Shown here: positions 54,242-62,482 of the stretch, one piece after another | How the letters are laid out: the number at the start of each line of letters is the position of its first letter | Position numbering within the stretch: position 1 is the stretch's first letter | NCBI RefSeq assembly: GCF_017745275.1 | Contig: NZ_JAGHZS010000010.1 | Coordinates: 62,001 to 126,000, forward strand | DNA: 64,000 nt | Direction of reading: 5' to 3' | From: Chitinophaga sp. | GTDB taxonomy: Bacteria > Bacteroidota > Bacteroidia > Chitinophagales > Chitinophagaceae | Made by a program: the position numbers and the translations under genes | Notes under the pieces: generated by a model | The model's database searches: none | Seen by the model: the letters and a program-made list of their open reading frames with translations, nothing else | What the model was told of the DNA's origin: nothing

Positions 54242-55423
54242 TTAATTCAATATTTCCTTCAATGCTTCCATCTTCATTTTCTCATCAAACAACCTATCTA
54301 CAATTTCCACGTTCTTTTGAATAGTAGCCGCATTCAGTGGCGTTTTAAATTCTTCAAAATCCATGGTTCCGATTTCTTTGGAATCAAAAACGGCGATATC
54401 ATTTGTTTTCAGCAGCTCATATAGGGTGCTGTTGCTGTGCAGGAATATTTTTTTACCTCTGTATAACAGCGCCAGTACGTTGCCGGCAGCTTGTGAACGG
54501 TAGTGGAACATCACTGCTACATCTACCTGTGCCAGCATTTTATAGTATTCATCACGGGCAAGGAAGCTGCGTAGCGCCATTACTTTGTCTGCACCAAAGA
54601 TGCGGATAGCTTCACTTTGCACGAAGTCGGCGTATTGGGTATTGCCATAATTCAGCGGAATTACCAGCTTAATGGGCTGGTCTTTGTAAGCTGATAAAGC
54701 TTGTAACGCTTCCAGGTGGTTGTTGGTAATGGTGTCTGAGTTGCCCAGCAGGATGGTGGTAACGCCATTGCTTTTGGCAGCAGCATTGATCACTGCCTGT
54801 TCCGCCGCATCCGGTTTCTGGCCACAGTCGTAAAAGAAATATTTATGTTGTGCCGGTGTGGTATAATGGTTCTGCAGCCATTGGTAGTCGATATGACTCC
54901 AGTGGAGGAAGAAATTAAGTCTTTTAAAAAACAGGTCGCGGGTGCGGAGTATAGTGCGTTCCGGACCCTGGTAATTGAAAAAACGTTGGGCGAAGGACGT
55001 TAGTACCCGTTTTGGGCGCATGGGATTGAACTTCAGCTTTGGCCGTCCTTCCGTTTTTTCAAAGTAGGGGAGGCTCAAAGGTCCGTAAATCGTTTTTTTG
55101 AAACGGGAGGCTGGTACTTCTACCACATCACCACCCCAGAAGAACATACCGGTGGGCACATCGGAAGGCAGACTAAGTACCGCTTGTACAGCCAGGTCTG
55201 AGGCCCAGTGTACAAATACTTTATCTTTATTCGTGATTTTTTTTAAGATCGCTTTAAAAGCAGGTGTATAAAAGGGGGCGAAAGTTACCAGGTCGGACTT
55301 GACGAACTTTGCGTTTTTTTTCCAGTTATCAATGAGATAGACATTTTTTCCCGGAGCTACTTTTTCTGCATCACGAATGAAGTCATTGATAAACTTATCG
55401 TCAACCATTAAGTGATAATTCAT
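54242..55423 (-). CDS. WecF-like fucosaminyltransferase (GT56)
   Basis: A 393-residue protein resembling TDP-N-acetylfucosamine:lipid II N-acetylfucosaminyltransferases: the start MNYHLMVDDKFINDFIRDAE, VHWASDLAVQAVL, TILLGNSDTITNNHLEALQ and AVMFHYRSQAAGNVLALLYR. The family adds Fuc4NAc to lipid-linked sugars; here a related surface-glycan step is inferred. No other enterobacterial common antigen genes are nearby. Confidence 0.78.
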   Translation of the reverse strand: MNYHLMVDDKFINDFIRDAEKVAPGKNVYLIDNWKKNAKFVKSDLVTFAPFYTPAFKAILKKITNKDKVFVHWASDLAVQAVLSLPSDVPTGMFFWGGDVVEVPASRFKKTIYGPLSLPYFEKTEGRPKLKFNPMRPKRVLTSFAQRFFNYQGPERTILRTRDLFFKRLNFFLHWSHIDYQWLQNHYTTPAQHKYFFYDCGQKPDAAEQAVINAAAKSNGVTTILLGNSDTITNNHLEALQALSAYKDQPIKLVIPLNYGNTQYADFVQSEAIRIFGADKVMALRSFLARDEYYKMLAQVDVAVMFHYRSQAAGNVLALLYRGKKIFLHSNSTLYELLKTNDIAVFDSKEIGTMDFEEFKTPLNAATIQKNVEIVDRLFDEKMKMEALKEILN

Positions 55424-55469
55424 GCCGGTTTATTTAAGTGGCTGCTATAATTGGATAGGGTGGAGACAT

Positions 55470-55504
55470 AAAGCAGAATGCCGGTATTCCCGGCATTCTG
55501 CTTT
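55470..55504 (-). terminator. Terminator after dapF
   Basis: A perfect 15-bp stem AAAGCAGAATGCCGG / CCGGCATTCTGCTTT, loop of 5, 14 bp beyond the dapF stop on the minus strand. Its outer bases echo the GCAGAA unit of the palindromes. Confidence 0.85.
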
Positions 55505-55517
55505 TAAGCGGATATAA

Positions 55518-56303
55518 TTATTTCACGGTGATATCACCTTCAAATACCAGTTTAGCGGGGCCGCAGAGCCAGATATCGCTGAAGGTACGTTCTCCGGTTT
55601 TGGTGAAGCGTACTTCCAGTTGTCCGCCTAAAGTTTGTACGGGTACAATGTATGCTTTGTTTTCTTTGCCGGCGAATGTTAGTGCGGCGGCGGTTACGCC
55701 GGTACCGCAGGAGTAGGTTTCATCTTCCACACCTCTTTCGTAGGTGCGTACAAAAATGCCACCTTCAAAGGGCTGTACGAAGTTAACGTTGGTGCCTTCG
55801 GCTGCAAAGCGTTCATTGTAGCGGATGCCACGGCCTTCATTGAAAACATCTACTGCCTGTACGTCTTCCACAAATTTTACGAAGTGTGGAGAGCCGGTGT
55901 TCAGGTAATAATAGAGGGGACCATGTTCAACATCATGCACATCAGACATTTTCAGGTTTACCCAGCTGTCGCCGTCCATGGTGGCTTCGTGTTCACCATC
56001 TACCGCAATGAAGTAGAGGTTGCCATCGCCTACACCCATTTTGTGGGCAAAAGCAACGAGGCATCTGCCACCATTACCGCACATGGAGCTTTCGCGGCCA
56101 TCGGCATTGTAGTATTTCATGGCGAAGTCGTAGTCTTCGCTTTTATTCAACAACATTAATCCGTCTGCGCCGATGCCAAAGCGGCGATCGCACAATTCAT
56201 TTACCTGTTCGTCTGTGAGCCAGTCGTATTTGCCGTCCCGGTTATCCATGATGACGAAGTCATTTCCGGTTCCCTGGTATTTATAAAAGTGGATATTGTT
56301 CAT
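55518..56303 (-). CDS. dapF: Diaminopimelate epimerase
   Basis: A 261-residue DapF converting LL- to meso-diaminopimelate for lysine and peptidoglycan. FYKYQGTGNDFVIMDN at the start; the two catalytic cysteines lie in SSMCGNGGRC (about residue 74) and SCGTGVTAAAL (about 198). It begins 30 bp after the nucleoside phosphorylase gene; the link is co-transcription without an obvious pathway connection. Confidence 0.96.
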   Translation of the reverse strand: MNNIHFYKYQGTGNDFVIMDNRDGKYDWLTDEQVNELCDRRFGIGADGLMLLNKSEDYDFAMKYYNADGRESSMCGNGGRCLVAFAHKMGVGDGNLYFIAVDGEHEATMDGDSWVNLKMSDVHDVEHGPLYYYLNTGSPHFVKFVEDVQAVDVFNEGRGIRYNERFAAEGTNVNFVQPFEGGIFVRTYERGVEDETYSCGTGVTAAALTFAGKENKAYIVPVQTLGGQLEVRFTKTGERTFSDIWLCGPAKLVFEGDITVK

Positions 56304-56333
56304 GATGACAAAGATAAAAAAATAAGCGATGGC

Positions 56334-57212
56334 TTATATACCGGCAATGATTCCCAGTCCTTTTTCGATCAGGGCGGCTACCGCTGCACCGCCGTCTTTA
56401 CTGAATTCTTTGCGGATGCGGTTTGCAACGATGGCGCTGATAGAGAGGCATTCATGACCGAGTACGCGTCCCATTCCGTAAATGGCAGATGTTTCCATTT
56501 CGAAATTAGTGATGCGGTGTGATTCGTAAGAGAAGCCGGTGAGGTTATCGATCAGGTTAGGATTGGATAAGGTACCGCGCAGCACCCGGCCCTGTGGTGC
56601 ATAAAAACCGGGGCAGGTAACGGTGATGCCTGTATGAAAACCATCTCTGAAATGATCGTGTAATTTGGTGGATGCTTCAAAGAGGCATGGATTGGCGCCA
56701 CCGGGTTGCAGGAATACCTGTCCGCGGAAGGCTTCCAGCAGTTGTTTTTCGGCGGTGGTGTTTTCAAATGCGTAGTAGGGCATGAGGTTATCGAGGCCCA
56801 GGCCATGCGAAGAAACCACGAAGCTATCTACCGGAATGGCTTCCTGCAATGCGCCGGAAGTACCGAGGCGTATAATCTGCAAAGAAGTAAGATCAGGTTT
56901 AACGAGCCGGGTATTGAAATCAATATTGACGAGTGCATCCAGTTCATTAAGTACGATATCAATGTTATCGGTACCGATGCCGGTGGATACTACTGATAAA
57001 CGTTTATTACCGATGTAACCGGTATGCGTTACAAATTCGCGGTGTTGAAATTTACCTTCTATTTTATCGAAGTGTTGACTTACGGCGCTTACACGATCGG
57101 GATCGCCAACGGTGATGATGGTGTGAGCCAGTTCATCCGGTCTTACGTCCAGGTGATACACCGCTCCGCGGCTGTTGATGATCAGTTCTGATTCAGCAAT
57201 ACGATTATCCAT
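56334..57212 (-). CDS. Nucleoside phosphorylase (PNP/UDP family)
   Basis: A 292-residue member of the PNP_UDP_1 fold: ITVGDPDRVSAVSQHFDKIE near the start, VVSTGIGTDNIDIVLNELDA, IIRLGTSGALQEAIPVDSF and FEMETSAIYGMGRVLGHECL. These fit uridine-phosphorylase-like enzymes; exact nucleoside unknown. First gene of an operon with dapF. It is transcribed away from the tRNA gene. Confidence 0.9.
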   Translation of the reverse strand: MDNRIAESELIINSRGAVYHLDVRPDELAHTIITVGDPDRVSAVSQHFDKIEGKFQHREFVTHTGYIGNKRLSVVSTGIGTDNIDIVLNELDALVNIDFNTRLVKPDLTSLQIIRLGTSGALQEAIPVDSFVVSSHGLGLDNLMPYYAFENTTAEKQLLEAFRGQVFLQPGGANPCLFEASTKLHDHFRDGFHTGITVTCPGFYAPQGRVLRGTLSNPNLIDNLTGFSYESHRITNFEMETSAIYGMGRVLGHECLSISAIVANRIRKEFSKDGGAAVAALIEKGLGIIAGI

Positions 57213-57320
57213 TGTACTAATTTTTATTTTTCACAAATCAACAATTCCTGTTTTCCAGCGTCAATATTCCTTCCTTCTGCCTTATTATCAAAATATTTTT
57301 TAGATATTTTTTAAATAATA

Positions 57321-57351
57321 TTTGGTGGTAATCAGAAATTCACTACTTTTG
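57321..57351 (+). promoter_or_regulatory. Consensus promoter for tRNA-Cys
   Basis: TTTG (57321-57324), 19-bp spacer, TACTTTTG (57344-57351): an exact Bacteroidota -33/-7 promoter, about 64 bp before the tRNA. Confidence 0.85.
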
Positions 57352-57414
57352 CAATCCCACAAAACGATGAAATGTACGCCAGTGGGGCAATCAGGCGAAC
57401 ATTTTAACACAAAT

Positions 57415-57488
57415 GGTTCCGTGGCCGAGTGGCTAGGCAGAGGTCTGCAAAACCTCGTACAGCGGTTCGAATCCGCTCGGAACCTCCA
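57415..57488 (+). tRNA. tRNA-Cys (GCA)
   Basis: A complete cloverleaf: acceptor GGTTCCG / CGGAACC, D stem GCC / GGC, anticodon stem GAGGT / ACCTC with loop CTGCAAA (anticodon GCA), T arm AGCGG TTCGAAT CCGCT, discriminator T and encoded CCA. The U73 discriminator is the expected cysteine identity base. No other tRNA is seen in the window. Confidence 0.97.
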
Positions 57489-57493
57489 AAGAA

Positions 57494-57529
57494 AAGAAAA
57501 AGCCGCGTATATCGCGGCTTTTCTTTTTT
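57494..57529 (+). terminator. Terminator after tRNA-Cys
   Basis: AAAGCCGCG / CGCGGCTTT with short loop TATAT and a T-rich 3' tract, six bases after the CCA end. Confidence 0.92.
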
Positions 57530-57764
57530 ATCTCACCTCACAATTATCTTATCATTATTTGACAGAACGAGCTGTTGCGGTACATGCACTGCATATTTAA
57601 ACCCTTACTGCCAGCAGGTTTCAGTGGTCTAAAATATTTATTCAGGAAGTGGTGAAAATGTGGATGTAAAAGGTTATATTGCATCCCCCGCATTAGGCAG
57701 GATGAATAAGCAGAAGGCATGACATTTATCAATGATATACTAATGCTATAGATCACAGCGTATG

Positions 57765-57866
57765 TAATTTTGATAATAAAGATATCTGGCAACAGGACTA
57801 CTAAAAAGCCATGTTGTTTACAACTATCCAAGCAAAAGGCCTTCTGCATGCAGAAGGCTTTTTGCG
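57765..57866 (+). promoter_or_regulatory. Promoter and attenuator-like leader before a GNAT gene
   Basis: A perfect -7 box TAATTTTG (57765-57772), then an ~85-nt leader ending in a strong hairpin (57832-57866, core CCTTCTGCATGCAGAAGG with a T-rich tail) 28 bp before the GNAT start codon. The leader also holds AAAAAGCC (57803-57810), which can pair with GGCTTTTT (57856-57863) of the terminator. Rest of 57531-57764: no gene seen. Confidence 0.45.
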
Positions 57867-57893
57867 TTTTATATACAATTAAAAGAAGTGGTT

Positions 57894-58379
57894 ATGACAG
57901 AGATTATTAAAGTAACCGCCGAAGATTCCAAGCACCTGGACCAGGTGAAGCTGCTTTTTCGCGAATATGCCAATTGGTTAAATGTTGACCTAAGTTTTCA
58001 GCAATTTGAAGAAGAGCTGGCACACTTGCCAGGTGTATATGTACCTCCTACAGGTGCCTTGTTCCTGGCGCTGGTAGATGGAAAGATCGCCGGTTGTGTA
58101 GCAGTGAGATCATTCGACAACAGTATTGCAGAGATGAAACGTCTTTTTGTAAAGGACGCCTTTAAAGGACATGGTGTGGGGAAAGCCCTTGCCAGCGCCG
58201 CTATTGAAGAAAGTAAACGACTGGGGTATAAGCGTATTTTACTCGATACCCTGGCACATATGCGTTCTGCTATTGAGTTATATACTTCATTAGGCTTTCA
58301 GCCTATTGCGGCGTATTATGATAATCCTATCAGTGATGCCGTGTATTTATCACTCAATATTGAAGAAGCAACTGTGTGA
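57894..58379 (+). CDS. GNAT N-acetyltransferase
   Basis: A 161-residue GNAT enzyme: IAEMKRLFVKDAFKGHGVGK (motif A with R/QxxGxG/A acetyl-CoA loop) near residue 80-98 and AIELYTSLGFQPIAAYYDNP near the end. Substrate unknown. ATG 57894 (MTEIIKVTAED) is used; a GTG at 57888 is in frame. Preceded by a terminator-like hairpin, so expression may be regulated by read-through. Confidence 0.88.
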   Translation: MTEIIKVTAEDSKHLDQVKLLFREYANWLNVDLSFQQFEEELAHLPGVYVPPTGALFLALVDGKIAGCVAVRSFDNSIAEMKRLFVKDAFKGHGVGKALASAAIEESKRLGYKRILLDTLAHMRSAIELYTSLGFQPIAAYYDNPISDAVYLSLNIEEATV

Positions 58380-58493
58380 GCATAAAGCATAAAGCTCAAA
58401 GCAAAAAGCTATTGAAGCGAATGATAAACGGGAATTTCCGCTAATATCATACGCACCAATAGCTTTTTGCTTTGAGCTTTATGCTTTCTGCTC
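58378..58493. repeat. Long palindrome H (GCNNAAA class, GCTCAAA variant)
   Basis: Left arm 58378-58426 and right arm 58444-58493. Both arms carry the rare unit GCTCAAA at the same position before GCAAAAA. Convergent border of GNAT and DUF1080, filling the gap between their stop codons. Confidence 0.92.
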
Positions 58494-59231
58494 TTAGAGT
58501 GTTCTGATCCAGATATTACGATAGCTCACCGGGTTGCCATGATCCTGTAGGGCAATAGATTTGGGGCCGTGCTTTACATAAGACGGTTTACCAATGTATT
58601 GTGTTTGTCCTGCCAGCTCCACATTATTTTGTACCAACACGCCATTTTGCAGCACTGTAGCGCGTGCCGGCGATTTCAGTGATCCATCTTCGTTAAAGCG
58701 GGGCGCTGTCCAGATCACATCATACGTTTGCCACTCGCCTGGTTTTTTGCAGGCATTTACCAATGGAATTTTTTGTTTGTAGAAGCTGCCGGCCTGGCCG
58801 TTGGAGTAAGTGCGGTTGTTGTAGTTATCCAATACCTGCAGTTCATAATATTCCTGCATGAAAATGCCGCTGTTGCCGCGTCCCTGGCTTTCGCCTTTTA
58901 CTTCCGCAGGTGTGCGCCATTCGATGTGCAACTGGAAATCCTCGAATTGTTGTTTGGTTTTAATCATGCCGGTACCTTTTACAACGGTCATGAAATCGTT
59001 TTTTAGTTCCCATGGGGCCGGACCACCTTTTTCTGATTCCCAGCTGTCCAGGTTCTTACCGTTGAACAGGATGATGGCATCGGAAGGGGCTGTGAGCACT
59101 TCATTACCCGGGGTAATGACTTTGGGTACCGGCTCCCAAACCTCTGTGGCTTCGGGTTTCATCTGCTCACTTGTTTGTGCGGTTGCAGCCAGCGAGCATA
59201 AAGTGCAGGCAGATATAAATAGCGTACGCAT
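58494..59231 (-). CDS. Secreted DUF1080 (3-keto-disaccharide hydrolase-type) protein
   Basis: A 245-residue exported protein. Signal peptide to about residue 18 (SLAATAQ), then a DUF1080 (PF06439) jelly-roll domain: DAIILFNGKNLDSWESEKGG, DFQLHIEWRTPAEVKGE, GNSGIFMQEYYELQVLDNYN and the terminal YRNIWIRTL. Members of this family act on 3-keto-glycosides. It lies 48 bp downstream of a secreted Gfo/Idh oxidoreductase, which supports a periplasmic 3-keto-sugar pathway; substrate not determined. Confidence 0.88.
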   Translation of the reverse strand: MRTLFISACTLCSLAATAQTSEQMKPEATEVWEPVPKVITPGNEVLTAPSDAIILFNGKNLDSWESEKGGPAPWELKNDFMTVVKGTGMIKTKQQFEDFQLHIEWRTPAEVKGESQGRGNSGIFMQEYYELQVLDNYNNRTYSNGQAGSFYKQKIPLVNACKKPGEWQTYDVIWTAPRFNEDGSLKSPARATVLQNGVLVQNNVELAGQTQYIGKPSYVKHGPKSIALQDHGNPVSYRNIWIRTL

Positions 59232-59279
59232 GTGTTATTTTTGTTTTTCAGGTAGATAAAAAGGGCACTAATTTTTCGT

Positions 59280-60602
59280 TTATACGGTCACGTTAGGCAG
59301 TTTATAACCATTATGGTATTGGGCGGCCAGCAGTTTGTTGGCATCCTTGTCGGTGAAGGCGCCTTTGCCGGCATCCCAGTATATTTTTTTACCGGTGCGA
59401 TACGCGATATTACCCATTTGCGCGGTAGTAGCTACCAGCGCGCCTACCTGTACAGGAGCGTGGAGATCGTCCAGTTTGCGGGACTTCACTACTTCCACAA
59501 AGTTGGTGGTATGCAGATCGAGGCCATTGTCGACGGATTTTTGCCTGGGCACAGCTTCCATCTTACCGTTTTCCGGGATCACTTCCCAGCCGCCGCGGTC
59601 CAGTACCAGGGTACCGTTGTTACCGATAAAGGCGATGCCATGGTCACGGCCATAAGGGCCTCCATCAATGCCGATGGCTTGTTCCCACTGGATGTTGTAG
59701 CCGTCGAATTCGTATACGGTGGTGAGGGTGTCTGGTGTTTCCGCAGCATCATCGGGGTAAGCGAATTTGCCGCCAGCTGCCATAATAGATTTGGGTGCAG
59801 TTGATTTCATGCCCAGTAATGCGTAATCGAGCAGGTGCACGCCCCAGTCGGTCATCAGGCCACCGGCATAGTCCCAGTACCAGCGGAAGTTAAAGTGAAA
59901 GCGGTTTTCGTTGAAAGGACGTTTGGTAGCGGGTCCCAGCCAGGAATCATAGTCTACGCCGGGAGGCGGTGTGCCATCGGGTTTTACAGGGATTGATTTC
60001 ATCCAGCCCATATAGGCCCATGCTTTTACGAGGCGTACTTGTCCCAGTTTGCCGGAGTGTACAAATTCGATGGCATCTTTGAAATGTTGCTGGCTGCGTT
60101 GCCATTGCCCTACCTGTACCGCGCGGCTATGCCGTTGTTGCGCAGCCACCATGGAGCGGCATTCGATAATGGAGTTGCCCATGGGCTTTTCTACGTACAC
60201 ATCTTTTCCGGCAGAGCAGGCATCCGTCATCTGGAGGCAATGCCAGTGGTCGGGTGTACCAATGATGACTGCATCAATGTCTTTGTCTTCCAACAGCTTA
60301 CGATAATCGCTGTAGGCTTTGACTTTGATACCCTTGCCGGCCAGTTCGTTTACGCGCTTATCGAGCACGTTTTTATCTACGTCACAAAGGGCCACGCATT
60401 GCGCCGCCGGATTTTTCAGCATGGCGGTTAAATCAGCCCAGCCCATGCCATTGATACCGATGGCTGCAATGTTCAAACGGTCGCTGGCAGCCACGGTGCG
60501 AAGTGGTAATGCCTGCAGGGAAGAAGGTAGGACAGATACCAGCCCTGCGCCGGCCATCAACGTGGAGGCCGATTTGATGAAGTTTCTACGGGAATTGTTC
60601 AT
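59280..60602 (-). CDS. Tat-exported Gfo/Idh/MocA oxidoreductase
   Basis: A 440-residue oxidoreductase. A twin-arginine signal (SRRNFIKSAS) at residues 4-13, a Rossmann nucleotide loop (AIGINGMGW) near 48, the catalytic EKPMGNS motif near 135 and the long C-terminal Gfo beta-sheet with DWGVHLLDYALLGM. Tat export implies folding with bound cofactor before secretion. I infer 3-oxidation of a sugar in the periplasm, feeding the DUF1080 protein downstream. A large palindrome lies in its upstream region. Confidence 0.92.
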   Translation of the reverse strand: MNNSRRNFIKSASTLMAGAGLVSVLPSSLQALPLRTVAASDRLNIAAIGINGMGWADLTAMLKNPAAQCVALCDVDKNVLDKRVNELAGKGIKVKAYSDYRKLLEDKDIDAVIIGTPDHWHCLQMTDACSAGKDVYVEKPMGNSIIECRSMVAAQQRHSRAVQVGQWQRSQQHFKDAIEFVHSGKLGQVRLVKAWAYMGWMKSIPVKPDGTPPPGVDYDSWLGPATKRPFNENRFHFNFRWYWDYAGGLMTDWGVHLLDYALLGMKSTAPKSIMAAGGKFAYPDDAAETPDTLTTVYEFDGYNIQWEQAIGIDGGPYGRDHGIAFIGNNGTLVLDRGGWEVIPENGKMEAVPRQKSVDNGLDLHTTNFVEVVKSRKLDDLHAPVQVGALVATTAQMGNIAYRTGKKIYWDAGKGAFTDKDANKLLAAQYHNGYKLPNVTV

Positions 60603-60684
60603 GTAATAAAACGTGTTTGTGGAATTTTATAATTGTGCAATTGACACTTAAAGATACAAAATAGTAAAAAATAATAAGGATTTA

Positions 60685-60867
60685 AGCGGATTTTGTCCGG
60701 GTGGCCGGATTATACTGGTTAAACTGATTTTTATGTTGATTTTATAAGATTTAAAAAGATAAGGGAAGAAACATGCAGGAATCATCCGCACATATCTTCC
60801 CTCATCTTTTAAAAAAAATAGAAATCAGTTTAACCAGTATAATCCGGCCACCCAGGCGACATCCGCT
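60685..60867. repeat. Nested double palindrome M
   Basis: Outer arms 60685-60730 and 60832-60867 share a perfect core with GGGTGGCCGGATTATACTGG and TTAAACTGATTT. An inner pair (60751-60769 and 60795-60813; AAAAGAT-AGGGAAGA type) forms a second stem. It lies between the MoxR gene stop (60871) and the Gfo/Idh start (60602), with no heptad units. Nothing else is seen in 60603-60870. Confidence 0.9.
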
Positions 60868-60870
60868 GTA

Positions 60871-62376
60871 TTATTCTTCTTCCGGTTCTTCTGCATCGCC
60901 GCCCAGGCTGAAGTTCATCATGGTCCCGAGCAGGTCACTGAAGCGCGTTTCATTCTCCACCACTTTTTTGCTGATGAGCGAGTAGGAGGACAGGCCATGG
61001 AGCACAAATTCCATGAGCAGCAGTGCTTCCTTGTTATTGGCTTTAGGGAAACGGGCTTTGATCAGTTCCCGCAGTCCTTCTACTTTGCTGAGGGTAGCTT
61101 CGTATTGTTTGTCGCTAACGTCTTGTAACAGTTGTACGGAGTTGCCTTTGTCGAACCACTGGATAACGCTACGGTAGGGGTTTTCAGCGGGTGCGCCCTG
61201 TTTCTTTTTCTTGAAAGAATCCGGGTTCGGGAAGTATAGGGCAAAGAGGGTACGAATGGCTTTGTCGAGCAGGTTATGTGCTACCTGCAGCGGGCCTTCC
61301 TGTTCGCCTTCATATACCAGTTCTATTTTACCGGTGATAGCCGGAATGATGGCCTGGAGGTCGGCGATACGTACCTGTGTCTCCTTTTCATTGTTGATGA
61401 TGGCACGACGTTCTCCGGCGCTGACCGCGTTCTCATAGGCCGCAATCGTGAGGCGGGCAGACACGCCACTTTTTTTATCGACGTATTCGCTGCCACGGGC
61501 TTCGAAAGAAACCTGTTCGATCAGGCGTTTCACCATGTCGGTGATCTGTACTTTCTGGAGCTGATCGTCGTGTATATCGGCTTCCTGTTCTGTGATGAGC
61601 AGGGCGTTTTCGATGGTTTTCGGGTAGTGGGTGATGATCTGGCTCTCGATCCTGTCTTTCAGCGGTGTAACAATAGAGCCGCGGTTCGTATAGTCTTCCG
61701 GGTTAGCGGTAAATACAAACAGGATATCCAGTGGCATTCTCACTTTGAAGCCCCTGATCTGGATATCGCCTTCCTGGAGGATATTGAACAGGGATACCTG
61801 TATGCGTGCCTGCAGATCCGGGAGTTCGTTGATCACGAAAATACCGCGGTTAGAGCGGGGAATGATACCGAAGTGGATCACTCTTTCATCGGCGTAGCTG
61901 AGCTTCAGGTTGGCGGCTTTGATAGGATCAATATCGCCTACGAGGTCGGCTACAGATACGTCCGGGGTAGCGAGTTTTTCGCCGTACCGCGCGCTGCTAT
62001 GGAGCCAGGTGATGGGTGTTTGATCACCTTTTTCCGCGATGAGGTCACGTGCGTAGCGTGACAATGGATTGAACGGATCATCATTTACCTCTGAGCCTTC
62101 CACTACCGGGATATATTCATCCAGCAGCTCGATCATCTGGCGGGCCATGCGTGTTTTCGCCTGACCACGGAGGCCAAGGAACAGGATGTTATGCCGGGAG
62201 AGCAGAGCTCTTTCTGTGTCCGGGATAACGGTGTCTTCATAACCGATGATGCCAGGGAAGGCGCTGTCTTTGTTTTTTAATTTTTTGATCAGGTTGCGCC
62301 TGATTTCTTCTTTTACTGATACTGTTTTATAGCCACTTTTTTTGAGTTCGCCTAATGTTTTTATGCTTGTATTCAT
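60871..62376 (-). CDS. MoxR/BchI-like AAA+ ATPase
   Basis: A 501-residue AAA+ protein of the magnesium-chelatase I/MoxR type: Walker A LGLRGQAKTR near residue 68, Walker B GIFVINELPDL near 182, sensor and arginine regions DILFVFTANPEDYTNRG. The C-terminal region is longer than in small MoxR proteins and ends acidic (EEPEEE). MoxR ATPases act as chaperones with VWA partners; the VWA gene is immediately upstream. Pathway unknown; there are no chlorophyll or cobalamin genes here. Confidence 0.88.
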   Translation of the reverse strand: MNTSIKTLGELKKSGYKTVSVKEEIRRNLIKKLKNKDSAFPGIIGYEDTVIPDTERALLSRHNILFLGLRGQAKTRMARQMIELLDEYIPVVEGSEVNDDPFNPLSRYARDLIAEKGDQTPITWLHSSARYGEKLATPDVSVADLVGDIDPIKAANLKLSYADERVIHFGIIPRSNRGIFVINELPDLQARIQVSLFNILQEGDIQIRGFKVRMPLDILFVFTANPEDYTNRGSIVTPLKDRIESQIITHYPKTIENALLITEQEADIHDDQLQKVQITDMVKRLIEQVSFEARGSEYVDKKSGVSARLTIAAYENAVSAGERRAIINNEKETQVRIADLQAIIPAITGKIELVYEGEQEGPLQVAHNLLDKAIRTLFALYFPNPDSFKKKKQGAPAENPYRSVIQWFDKGNSVQLLQDVSDKQYEATLSKVEGLRELIKARFPKANNKEALLLMEFVLHGLSSYSLISKKVVENETRFSDLLGTMMNFSLGGDAEEPEEE

Positions 62377-62381
62377 CTTAA

Positions 62382-62416
62382 AAAATTACGAATTACAAAT
62401 TACGAATTACGGATTG
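62382..62416. repeat. Solo AATTACG-class heptads
   Basis: About four 7-bp units (AATTACG, AATTACA, AATTACG, AATTACG) in the MoxR-VWA spacer, a few bases upstream of the MoxR start. No opposing arm is visible. Confidence 0.75.
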
Positions 62417-62482
62417 ACGGGGAGATTCGGAAGAATGGTCTTAGCGTTTACCACTACATCCACCTGTCATTCCCGATTTTTG

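Noticed and set aside
57544..57849. 101-residue minus-strand ORF next to tRNA-Cys
   Set aside because: Low-complexity, Cys/His/Ile-rich translation with no family resemblance; it overlaps the GNAT leader terminator.
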